NCBI GenBank assembly: GCA_964615505.1
Contig: CAZTOR010000026.1
Coordinates: 1 to 5,371 of the forward strand
Length of the DNA stretch: 5,371 nt
Direction of reading: 5' to 3'
From: ARS21 sp964615505
GTDB taxonomy: Archaea; Nanobdellota; Nanobdellia; UBA10117; ARS21
Position numbers and translations under genes: made by a program. Below the pieces are notes generated by a model. That model was not told the DNA's origin. It did not search any database and worked only from the letters and a program-made list of their open reading frames with translations. The first letter of the stretch is position 1. Each line of letters begins with the position of its first letter. Shown piece after piece: positions 1 to 5,371 of the stretch.

Positions 1-333
1 TCGAGTTACTTTACCTCGTTCACCTTTGAACGGACCACCAATTATTTCAACAATATCACCTAATTGAATATCAATTTTTTCTGGATTAAATTCAATTAAA
101 TGGTCTAATGCAGATAGTTCGACTTTCCTTGTTAATACTCCTCTAACATACGGAACTCTATATGTGATTTGTTGAACCTCGGTAACCGAATCTGCTTCTA
201 CGAAGATATATCCGACTACTCCGTGCGGAGAAAGTAATGCATGTATTCCTTCTGCTTTTTGTGCATTTGTTGATAGTGAATCCATTACTTGTTGTTCTCT
301 TCCAACTCCAGTTCGTACTGTAAATATTGCCAT
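1..333 (-). CDS. spt5: Transcription elongation factor Spt5 (archaeal NusG family), 3' end outside the window
   Basis: My reading of the minus strand gives 111 codons from an ATG at 333, starting MAIFTVRTGVGREQQVMDSL and still open at base 1. Residues 1 to about 84 have the pattern of the NGN domain (FTVRTG near the start, a GVVGYIFVEA strand around residues 38-47, YVRGVL around 62-67). From about residue 91 a KOW motif begins (LGDIVEIIGGPFKGERGKV), which is cut by the edge. Archaeal Spt5 is usually about 145-150 residues, so roughly 35-40 are missing. In archaea this protein pairs with Spt4 (RpoE''), binds the RNA polymerase clamp across the DNA cleft and raises processivity; the KOW domain can contact nucleic acid or ribosomes. 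Its ATG shares one base with the secE stop (TAATG), so it is almost certainly co-transcribed and translationally coupled. There is no TATA element at the expected distance and no Shine-Dalgarno sequence. Identification is from the whole pattern and is firm. Confidence 0.93.
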   Translation of the reverse strand, partial: MAIFTVRTGVGREQQVMDSLSTNAQKAEGIHALLSPHGVVGYIFVEADSVTEVQQITYRVPYVRGVLTRKVELSALDHLIEFNPEKIDIQLGDIVEIIGGPFKGERGKVTR

Positions 334-569
334 TATGCTAGGTTTTTTAGTAATTGGACCGTTACGAAAATCGTAAATCCAATCAATCCGATGATTGCCA
401 TTCCCAGACCAGTTACTTTAACAACTGCTTGGAATTCATTCATCTTAGGCTTCCGCGTAATCGAAAGAACACGCTTGTATTCTCTCAACTTCTTTGAAAT
501 GATTCCCGGCCATTCTTTTGGTCCAGGTAGTCTGAAATCGTCAGGATTAATTTCAATAAGTGACGCCAT
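333..569 (-). CDS. secE: Preprotein translocase subunit SecE (Sec61-gamma homologue)
   Basis: This 78-residue protein has the SecE/Sec61-gamma layout. A polar N-terminus of about 20 residues (INPDDFRLPGPKEWP) is followed by an amphipathic helix with the family pattern LREYKRVLSITRKPKMNEF (about residues 28-46). A single C-terminal membrane helix covers about residues 50-74 (VKVTGLGMAIIGLIGFTIFV). In the family, the amphipathic helix lies on the cytoplasmic face of the membrane and the transmembrane helix clamps the two halves of SecY, the channel for secreted and membrane proteins. The N-terminus is slightly longer than in many archaeal SecE proteins. The ATG at 569 is supported by TTTATAAA centred 25.5 nt upstream. 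The stop codon overlaps the spt5 start by one base, and this secE-spt5 pair downstream of ftsZ is an order known from other archaea (e.g. haloarchaeal ftsZ1 loci). I am confident despite its small size. Confidence 0.93.
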   Translation of the reverse strand: MASLIEINPDDFRLPGPKEWPGIISKKLREYKRVLSITRKPKMNEFQAVVKVTGLGMAIIGLIGFTIFVTVQLLKNLA

Positions 570-590
570 GGTAAATTCTGCGATAGTTCA

Positions 591-598
591 TTTATAAA
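591..598 (-). promoter_or_regulatory. Box A (TATA) promoter of secE-spt5
   Basis: The octamer TTTATAAA lies in the 40-bp gap between the ftsZ stop and secE, centred at 594.5, exactly 25.5 nt before the secE ATG at 569. It is the same sequence at the same distance as at ftsZ, which makes chance unlikely. It predicts a leaderless secE-spt5 mRNA. Read-through from ftsZ remains possible, as no T-rich terminator is visible in the gap. Confidence 0.7.
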
Positions 599-609
599 GC
601 TTTTGAAGC

Positions 610-1860
610 CTAATCAATAAACTTAATTCCGAAATTGTCTTCCATGTCTTCTTGTTTTTTCCTTGAAAAAGTTCGTTTTGGACCAAAAATTTGTGGTGAT
701 TTTACACCAACAATTACCAACATAGTTCGAATAGAATTTTGAAGTTCCGGACTTAATTGTGCACCCCAAATAATTTTTGCTCCCTCATCTAATTTATCAG
801 TTACTGCTTCAACTACTTTTTTTGCCTCGTCCAGAGTCATATCTGGTCCACCAATTACATTAATCAAAGCCCCTGTTGCTCCAGTAACTTCAACATCTAA
901 AAGAGGGTTATTTAATGCCTTTTCAACAGATTCTACTGCTCGATTCTCTGTGTCAGATTCTCCAAGACCAATCATTGCTATTCCTCCTGAAGACATAACT
1001 GCTTTGATATCTGCAAAATCTAAATTTATTAACCCAGGTTTTGTGATTAATTCTGCAATTCCTTTAACTGCGTTAGTCAAAATTTCGTCGGCCACTTTGA
1101 AAGCAGTATGTAGTGGTAAATCTGGCGCTAATTCAATTAATTTATCGTTTGGGATTAAAATCAATGTGTCTACTAATCCTTCTAATTCTTCCAATCCAAT
1201 CATTGCGTTCTCATGTCTAAGGACTCCCTCCATTTCAAAAGGTAATGTGACAACTGCAACAGTTAATACTCCTTGTTTTTTTGCAATATCTGCTATTACC
1301 GGCATACTTCCTGTGCCCGTTCCTCCGCCTAAACCGCCTGTTATGAAAACTAAGTGTGCATCAGATAATGCGTCTTTAATTTCTTTTTGTGATTCTTTTG
1401 CCGCGTCCTTACCAATTCTTGGATCAGAACCTGCCCCTAATCCTTGAGTCAAATCTTTACCCATCAGAAGTTTTTTGTCTGCATTTGCATTCAATAAATC
1501 TTGAGCATCAGTATTAACTGCAATAATCTCTGCTCCAGTTACTCCGATATCAGAAATTCTGGAAATTGTGTTATTTCCTGCCCCTCCGCAACCAATAACT
1601 TTTATTCTTGCTCGTCGGTTTGATAAAATACTTTCCAATTCTTCGTCTTCTTTACTTAACTTCGATACAGATTGTGAATCATAAGAATCAGTAAATGATT
1701 GTTCGGAATTAGAGGCTGTTGTTTCTTGTGTACTTGATGAGTCATAACTACTATCGCTATCGCTATCGCTTGAATAATCAGTAGAATAATCGTCTTTTTG
1801 AGTTGTATCTGCACCCGTATTAAAATCTATATTATCTGAAAATTCATCATAAGGATCCAT
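610..1860 (-). CDS. ftsZ: Cell division GTPase FtsZ (probably FtsZ1 group) with long acidic N-terminal tail
   Basis: FtsZ is a tubulin-like GTPase that polymerises at mid-cell into the division ring. From the ATG at 1860 the protein has 416 residues. Visible motifs are the nucleotide-binding GCGGAGNN (about 90-97), the tubulin signature GGLGGGTGTGS (175-185) and the T7 synergy loop NLDFAD (279-284), whose two Asp residues match the catalytic acids of E. coli FtsZ (D209, D212). The GTPase should therefore be active. A short C-terminal linker ends in DNFGIKFID, a hydrophobic tail suited to binding a membrane anchor such as SepF (inference). The first 80 or so residues are an acidic Ser/Asp-rich tail, making the protein longer than most archaeal FtsZ (about 365-400). 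A TTG at 1878 would add six residues, but TTTATAAA is centred 25.5 nt before the ATG, so the ATG is preferred. Assignment to the FtsZ1 group rests on the secE-spt5 neighbourhood only. The stop lies 40 bp before secE. Confidence 0.96.
   Translation of the reverse strand: MDPYDEFSDNIDFNTGADTTQKDDYSTDYSSDSDSDSSYDSSSTQETTASNSEQSFTDSYDSQSVSKLSKEDEELESILSNRRARIKVIGCGGAGNNTISRISDIGVTGAEIIAVNTDAQDLLNANADKKLLMGKDLTQGLGAGSDPRIGKDAAKESQKEIKDALSDAHLVFITGGLGGGTGTGSMPVIADIAKKQGVLTVAVVTLPFEMEGVLRHENAMIGLEELEGLVDTLILIPNDKLIELAPDLPLHTAFKVADEILTNAVKGIAELITKPGLINLDFADIKAVMSSGGIAMIGLGESDTENRAVESVEKALNNPLLDVEVTGATGALINVIGGPDMTLDEAKKVVEAVTDKLDEGAKIIWGAQLSPELQNSIRTMLVIVGVKSPQIFGPKRTFSRKKQEDMEDNFGIKFID
1753..1770. 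repeat. Perfect tandem hexamer (ATCGCT x3 on plus strand) inside ftsZ
   Basis: Three exact copies of the six-base unit lie in the ftsZ reading frame and encode Ser-Asp three times (residues 31-36) in the acidic N-terminal tail. All three Ser codons are AGC and all three Asp codons are GAT; such codon identity points to recent replication slippage rather than selection on single residues. A change of copy number would add or remove two residues without a frameshift. Confidence 0.8.
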
Positions 1861-1881
1861 GAGTCTAGGTCGCTTCAAGTT

Positions 1882-1889
1882 TTTATAAA
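1882..1889 (-). promoter_or_regulatory. Box A (TATA) promoter of ftsZ
   Basis: The octamer TTTATAAA lies in the 51-bp gap between the FKBP stop and the ftsZ ATG, centred at 1885.5, which is 25.5 nt before the ATG at 1860. Archaeal transcription starts about 25-27 nt downstream of the TATA centre, so the mRNA should begin at or within a base or two of the ATG (leaderless). No clear BRE is seen upstream. The element gives ftsZ its own promoter, independent of the ATPase-FKBP unit. Confidence 0.7.
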
Positions 1890-1911
1890 CATTATTACTG
1901 TTAAAAAGATA

Positions 1912-2562
1912 CTACGCAATAGTAACATCAGTGACTTCAGGTACCATTTTTTTAACTTGAGAAACAATTAAATCTAAGAACGGTTTGCCTAACTTTTCTT
2001 TGTTTGGTAATTTGAATGTAACTTTTTTACCTTCGACCTTTAGACCTTGTGCTTGGAACCCAAGTAATTCTGTTGAAAATGCAACTTTATCTTTAACATC
2101 TGACAAAACTTTTATTGGTTTAAGTATGTAATGAACGTCTTTTCCTGCAAAAGGATGATTGAAATCTAATAATACTCTTCCTCCATTAACTGAACGAACA
2201 GTTGCTTGTTTTCCGTCAACATCTAATCTCATTCCAACAATGGGATTTACTTTCTTTGAACGTAATTTGCTAAGAGAAATTAGTTGTATTAATTTTGAAC
2301 TTCGATTTCCAAATGCATCTTTTGGTTCCAAATCGAATTCCATTTTCTTCCCAACTTCTGCTCCAACTAATTTTTTATCAATTCCTTTAAGTAATTGGCC
2401 AGAACCAACAAATGCTTTCATAGGTTTATACTGAAATTTTGGGTCAAAAATATTATTTTTCTTTGCTTCACTCTCAATTGTCAAGTCAAAAATTTCTTTT
2501 GTTTCTTTGAAAGTTCCCACAAAGTCTAATTCAATTAAGTCACCTTTTTTGATTTTTGTCAT
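1912..2562 (-). CDS. FKBP-type peptidyl-prolyl cis-trans isomerase, long archaeal (SlyD-like) type
   Basis: FKBPs isomerise X-Pro peptide bonds, and the SlyD-like ones also act as folding chaperones. This protein has 216 residues and no signal peptide or membrane helix, so it should be cytoplasmic. The N-terminal FKBP core begins KKGDLIELDFVGTFKE; F25-D26 match the active-site Phe-Asp of the family, and FVGSGQLLKGIDKKLVG (51-67) is the central strand-helix. The core is interrupted after DAFGNR (82-87) by an insert-in-flap (IF) chaperone segment, about residues 88-130. It resumes at LDFNHPFAGKDVHYILKPIKV (132-152), the strongest SlyD/FKBP signature. Residues from about 156 form a further small domain, as in long archaeal FKBPs (M. 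jannaschii FKBP26 type, where it dimerises). No His-rich metal-binding tail is present. The gene starts 5 bp after the ATPase stop with no Shine-Dalgarno sequence, which implies co-transcription with the ATPase. A role in folding that pump is only a guess. Confidence 0.93.
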   Translation of the reverse strand: MTKIKKGDLIELDFVGTFKETKEIFDLTIESEAKKNNIFDPKFQYKPMKAFVGSGQLLKGIDKKLVGAEVGKKMEFDLEPKDAFGNRSSKLIQLISLSKLRSKKVNPIVGMRLDVDGKQATVRSVNGGRVLLDFNHPFAGKDVHYILKPIKVLSDVKDKVAFSTELLGFQAQGLKVEGKKVTFKLPNKEKLGKPFLDLIVSQVKKMVPEVTDVTIA

Positions 2563-2567
2563 GAAAT

Positions 2568-5252
2568 TTAATTTTGACTAAAGTTTAAAATAGTTTTGAA
2601 GTTGTTTTTAATTAATTCAATTGAAATTATTACTGTGGATCCCATTGCAGTAACTAAAAACCATTCATACGCAGTTAATGCGACAGTGTCAAAATAATTC
2701 TGAAAGAAAGGATGAGATACAACTAATACTTGAAGTGATACTGAAGCTGCGATTGCTAATAATAATGCCTTATTATTAAATATACTTCCAGGATTCTTTA
2801 GAATAGATTTATCAGTTCTAGAATTGAAGATATTGAACATTTGGAACATAACTATTGTTGAAAACGCTATAGATCGAGCGTGTTCTATTCCTGAATCTAG
2901 GTTCCAATAAAACAATAATATAGTTCCAATCATCATCATTAAACCAACGATAATAGAGAATATCCAAGTATCTTTTGAAATTGCGCCTTCCTTTAATCTA
3001 CGTGGCTTTCTGCTCATTATATCTGGTTCCGGTGGATCAACACCTAAAGCCAAAGCAGGCAAACCATCAGTTAATAAATTCATCCAAAGGATTTGAACTG
3101 CAATAAGCGGTAAAGGTAAGCCTATTAGCATTGCTACAAATATTGCGAGAACTTCTCCAACATTGGTTGAAATTAGATATCTTATAAAATTTCGAATATT
3201 ATCAAATACACCTCTTCCTTCTTCTACAGCTTTTACTATAGAGGCGAAGTTATCATCAATTAATATCATGTCCGAAGAGTCCTTAGCAACATCCGTTCCT
3301 TTTATTCCCATAGCAACACCTATATCTGCTGCTTTCAATGCAGGTGCATCATTGACTCCGTCTCCGGTCATCGCAACAACCTCTCCTCTCGATTTTAATG
3401 CATTGACTATATTTAACTTATGTTCTGGTGAAACTCTGGCGAAAACTCTTACTGTTTCTAATTTATTCATCAATGATTCGTGAGACAATTTCTCCAATTC
3501 ATCTCCGGTAACTATTGGTGCTTTATCATCAATGATTCCTAATTTAATTGCGATTGCTCGAGCAGTCTCTGAATGATCTCCAGTTATCATAATAGTTGTG
3601 ATTCCGGCTCGTGTACAAGTTTCAAGAGAAGATTTTACTTCAGTTCGTGGTGGATCGATCATTCCCTGCAATCCGACAAAAACTATATCTCGTTCAATAT
3701 TTTGCGGAGATATTTTCTTTTTAACATTTACATATTTGTAACCTACTGAAAGTACTCGTAATGCACTCTTTGCCATTCTATCAATTTGATTTTTAATCTT
3801 TTCTCGGTCAGATTTAGTCATTCTCTTAACTGAGCCATTCATATAGATATGAGAACAGTGTTCAAGAAAAATTTCAGGAGCGCCTTTAATGTATGCTATA
3901 TGTTTTTCGTTGTTTTCATAAATTACACTCATCATTTTTCTTTTTGAATCAAAAGGGATTTCGTTTTTGAATTTGAATTCGTTCAATAAATCTTCTTTTC
4001 GTTTTCCTGATTTTTGGGAAGAAACTAATAATGCGCCTTCAGTAGGGTCACCAATAATGTCCCAACCTTTTTTATTATGAGTCAATTTGGCAGTTGTACA
4101 TAAAGCTCCGCTTCTTAAAATCAAGTCTAGATTTTTAGATTTTTTTGGGTCTACTCTTTTACCATCCAAAGTAAAATTTCCTTCTGGATCGTACCCTGAA
4201 CCAGATACCTTGAAAGACTTGTGATTTGTATAAATATCTGTTACAGTCATTTCGTTTTTGGTTAATGTTCCTGTTTTATCTGAACAAATTACAGTTGCGC
4301 TACCTAATGTTTCTACAACCGGTAATCTACGTATAATTGAGTTTGCTTTTGCCATTTTGCTCAATCCAAGCGCTAAAGTTATTGTTACAACCGCAGGTAA
4401 TCCTTCTGGAACTGCTGCAACTGCTAACGAAACTGCAGTCGTAAACATCTCTACAATCGGTTCACCCTTCAATATTCCTATTCCGAAAACAGCAATTGAA
4501 ATTATTACTGCTGCAATTCCCAAATTCTTTGCAACTAATTTTAATTTCTGTTGTAGTGGAGTTTCAGGCTTCTTCTGTTCAGTGATTGTCTTAGCAATTT
4601 TGCCAATTTCTGTCAACATTCCCGTTCCAACTATAATTGCAGTTGCTCTCCCTCTTGAAACAGAAGTATTCATAAAAATCATATTACGAATTTCTGAAAC
4701 AACTAATTTTTCCTTCTTCAGAACTACGGTTTCTTTTGAAACAGGAGTAGATTCTCCGGTCAAAGTAGATTCATTAATTTCCAAATTAATTGCTTCAATT
4801 AATCTTGCATCTGCAGGAACTTTATCTCCTTCTTCTAAAAGAATTATATCTCCGGGAACTAAATTCTCTGCATCAATTACTATTTCTTTGCCATCTCGTA
4901 AAACTTTTGCATTGGTCGGAGAGAGTTTTTTCAATGAATCAACTGCTCGTTCAGCCTTATATTCTTGAATAAAACCGAGCAATGCATTCAAAACTATAAT
5001 TACTCCAATAACATAAGCATCAACAATCTCTCCCAAGTAATAAGATACTAATACTGCCAGTGCAAGTAATAACACCAAGAATGATTTGAATTGATTTAAT
5101 AAAATTTTGAGGGCTTTAAATTCTCGTTTTTTGGCAAATTTATTTTTTCCATATTTTTCTAAACGCTTAATTGATTCATGATCAGTAAGTCCTGTTTTTG
5201 ATGAATTGAGTTCAGAGTAAATTGAACCTATGTTTTTAGTATGCCAATACAT
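2568..5252 (-). CDS. Cation-transporting P-type ATPase, P2A (SERCA-like) Ca2+ pump
   Basis: This membrane pump uses ATP to export Ca2+ from the cytoplasm, probably in exchange for protons. From the ATG at 5252 it has 894 residues and all P-type parts in order: cation N-terminal domain (WHTKNI...GLTDHESIKRLEKYGKN), M1-M2 (about 57-96), A-domain TGES (165-168), M4 with VPEGLPA (E283), phosphorylated DKTGT (Asp325), N-domain KGAPE (456-460), DPPR (533-536), TGD (557-559), hinge TGDGVND (629-635), and M5-M10. Ca2+-site residues of SERCA are kept: E309 (here E283), N768 and E771 (N697, E700), N796, T799 and D800 (N725, T728, D729). SERCA E908 in M8 is Gln804. The M5-M6 pattern speaks for Ca2+ rather than Na+/K+, but transport assays would be needed to prove it. 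A GTG at 5267 would add five residues; TTATATAA centred 24.5 nt before the ATG favours the ATG. The gene heads a unit with FKBP. Confidence 0.95.
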   Translation of the reverse strand: MYWHTKNIGSIYSELNSSKTGLTDHESIKRLEKYGKNKFAKKREFKALKILLNQFKSFLVLLLALAVLVSYYLGEIVDAYVIGVIIVLNALLGFIQEYKAERAVDSLKKLSPTNAKVLRDGKEIVIDAENLVPGDIILLEEGDKVPADARLIEAINLEINESTLTGESTPVSKETVVLKKEKLVVSEIRNMIFMNTSVSRGRATAIIVGTGMLTEIGKIAKTITEQKKPETPLQQKLKLVAKNLGIAAVIISIAVFGIGILKGEPIVEMFTTAVSLAVAAVPEGLPAVVTITLALGLSKMAKANSIIRRLPVVETLGSATVICSDKTGTLTKNEMTVTDIYTNHKSFKVSGSGYDPEGNFTLDGKRVDPKKSKNLDLILRSGALCTTAKLTHNKKGWDIIGDPTEGALLVSSQKSGKRKEDLLNEFKFKNEIPFDSKRKMMSVIYENNEKHIAYIKGAPEIFLEHCSHIYMNGSVKRMTKSDREKIKNQIDRMAKSALRVLSVGYKYVNVKKKISPQNIERDIVFVGLQGMIDPPRTEVKSSLETCTRAGITTIMITGDHSETARAIAIKLGIIDDKAPIVTGDELEKLSHESLMNKLETVRVFARVSPEHKLNIVNALKSRGEVVAMTGDGVNDAPALKAADIGVAMGIKGTDVAKDSSDMILIDDNFASIVKAVEEGRGVFDNIRNFIRYLISTNVGEVLAIFVAMLIGLPLPLIAVQILWMNLLTDGLPALALGVDPPEPDIMSRKPRRLKEGAISKDTWIFSIIVGLMMMIGTILLFYWNLDSGIEHARSIAFSTIVMFQMFNIFNSRTDKSILKNPGSIFNNKALLLAIAASVSLQVLVVSHPFFQNYFDTVALTAYEWFLVTAMGSTVIISIELIKNNFKTILNFSQN

Positions 5253-5272
5253 AAAATTCGTACCCACTGAAG

Positions 5273-5280
5273 TTATATAA
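5273..5280 (-). promoter_or_regulatory. Box A (TATA) promoter of the Ca2+-ATPase-FKBP unit
   Basis: TTATATAA is centred at 5276.5, 24.5 nt before the ATG at 5252, so the predicted start site is at that ATG. The alternative GTG at 5267 would lie only about 10 nt from the TATA centre, too close to be transcribed. The octamer is a palindrome and could also be used on the other strand, and I see no clear BRE to set direction, so confidence is a little lower than for the other promoters. Confidence 0.6.
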
Positions 5281-5303
5281 CGATTATGACCCTAATACAA
5301 AAT

Positions 5304-5311
5304 TTTATAAA
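5304..5311 (+). promoter_or_regulatory. Box A (TATA) promoter of tRNA-Phe, with BRE-like element
   Basis: TTTATAAA is centred at 5307.5, 25.5 nt before base 1 of the tRNA at 5333. ACAAAA at 5297-5302, one base upstream of the octamer, fits the archaeal BRE pattern RNWAAW and gives plus-strand direction. It is the same octamer, at the same distance, as at secE and ftsZ. It predicts transcription starting at or next to the mature tRNA 5' end. Confidence 0.7.
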
Positions 5312-5332
5312 TGTCCTATCAAAAGTTTCCAT

Positions 5333-5371
5333 GGGACTGTAGCTCAGTCTGGAAGAGCGCTCGACTGAAGA
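5333..5371 (+). tRNA. tRNA-Phe (anticodon GAA), 5' half, cut by window end
   Basis: The first 39 bases fold as the 5' part of a tRNA. The 5' acceptor strand is GGGACTG (5333-5339), followed by T8 and A9 and the D stem GCTC/GAGC (5342-5345 with 5355-5358). The D loop AGTCTGGAA includes the invariant A14 and G18-G19. After G26 come the 5' anticodon-stem strand CTCGA (5360-5364) and the seven-base loop CTGAAGA (5365-5371), with the conserved T33 and anticodon GAA at 5367-5369, which reads UUU/UUC (Phe). The window ends at position 38, so the T arm and 3' acceptor strand are not seen. The position 37/38 boundary is also where archaeal tRNA introns and split-tRNA breaks usually lie, so neither can be ruled out here. 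Confidence 0.88.

Noticed and set aside
289..597. Plus-strand open frame opposite secE and the start of spt5
   Set aside because: It is antisense to two firmly identified genes, has no recognisable motif and its translation resembles no family; it is a shadow.
599..609. Small inverted repeat GCTTTTGAAGC just after the ftsZ stop, as a possible terminator
   Set aside because: A 4-bp stem with a 3-base loop and no following T tract in the transcript direction is too weak, and the palindrome is easily found by chance.
950..1447. Plus-strand open frame of 165 codons inside ftsZ
   Set aside because: It lies opposite the conserved GTPase core of FtsZ, and its Pro/Ser/Ile-rich translation is typical of the antisense of such a gene.
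1861..1878. TTG start for ftsZ at 1878 giving six more residues
   Set aside because: It lies about 7 nt from the TATA centre, upstream of the predicted transcription start; the ATG at 1860 fits the promoter and is a standard start codon.
1903..1907. Run of five T on the minus strand just after the FKBP stop, as a possible archaeal U-tract terminator
   Set aside because: The position is right, but five T residues are common in this AT-rich sequence and no second tract supports it.
4258..4968. Plus-strand open frame of 236 codons inside the Ca2+-ATPase
   Set aside because: It is antisense to M3-M4 and the A-domain of the ATPase; the length comes from AT-rich codon bias and no family is recognisable. 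The frames at 2159-2434, 3163-3483 and 4790-4972 are rejected for the same reason.
5253..5267. GTG start for the ATPase at 5267 giving five more residues
   Set aside because: It lies upstream of the predicted transcription start; the ATG at 5252 begins with the usual family N-terminus (MYWHTK).

Overview
The window is a compact, AT-rich stretch of archaeal chromosome. The archaeal assignment rests on four things: an FtsZ / SecE (Sec61-gamma) / Spt5 (archaeal NusG) gene order, a long-type archaeal FKBP, archaeal box A (TATA) promoters, and no Shine-Dalgarno sequence in front of any gene. The Lys/Ile/Asn-rich proteins and tight packing would suit a DPANN lineage (for example Woesearchaeota or Pacearchaeota), but this is a weak inference; a marker-gene tree would be needed to place it.

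Layout. Five protein genes lie on the minus strand, reading from the right edge to the left: a P2-type Ca2+-ATPase (5252 to 2568), an FKBP peptidyl-prolyl isomerase starting 5 bp after its stop (2562 to 1912), ftsZ (1860 to 610), secE (569 to 333), and spt5, whose start codon overlaps the secE stop and which runs off the left edge. On the plus strand at the right edge is the 5' half of a tRNA-Phe (anticodon GAA), divergent from the ATPase. There is no gene-free stretch longer than about 80 bases.

Transcription. Four start points carry a near-identical promoter. The octamer TTTATAAA is centred 25.5 nt upstream of the ATG of ftsZ, the ATG of secE and base 1 of the tRNA; TTATATAA is centred 24.5 nt upstream of the ATPase ATG. 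That is the usual archaeal TATA-to-start-site distance, so the mRNAs are probably leaderless and the tRNA may be transcribed with no 5' leader. The inferred units are ATPase-FKBP, ftsZ, secE-spt5, and tRNA-Phe. The spacing also decides two starts: the longer GTG (ATPase) and TTG (ftsZ) starts would lie upstream of the predicted transcription start.

Function. The genes are mostly housekeeping: ion transport, protein folding, cell division, protein export, transcription elongation and translation. I do not see a new defence or mobile system. The most notable signals are the promoter regularity (including the tRNA), a long Ser/Asp-rich N-terminal tail on FtsZ that contains a perfect hexamer repeat, and a Glu-to-Gln change at a Ca2+-site position of the ATPase.
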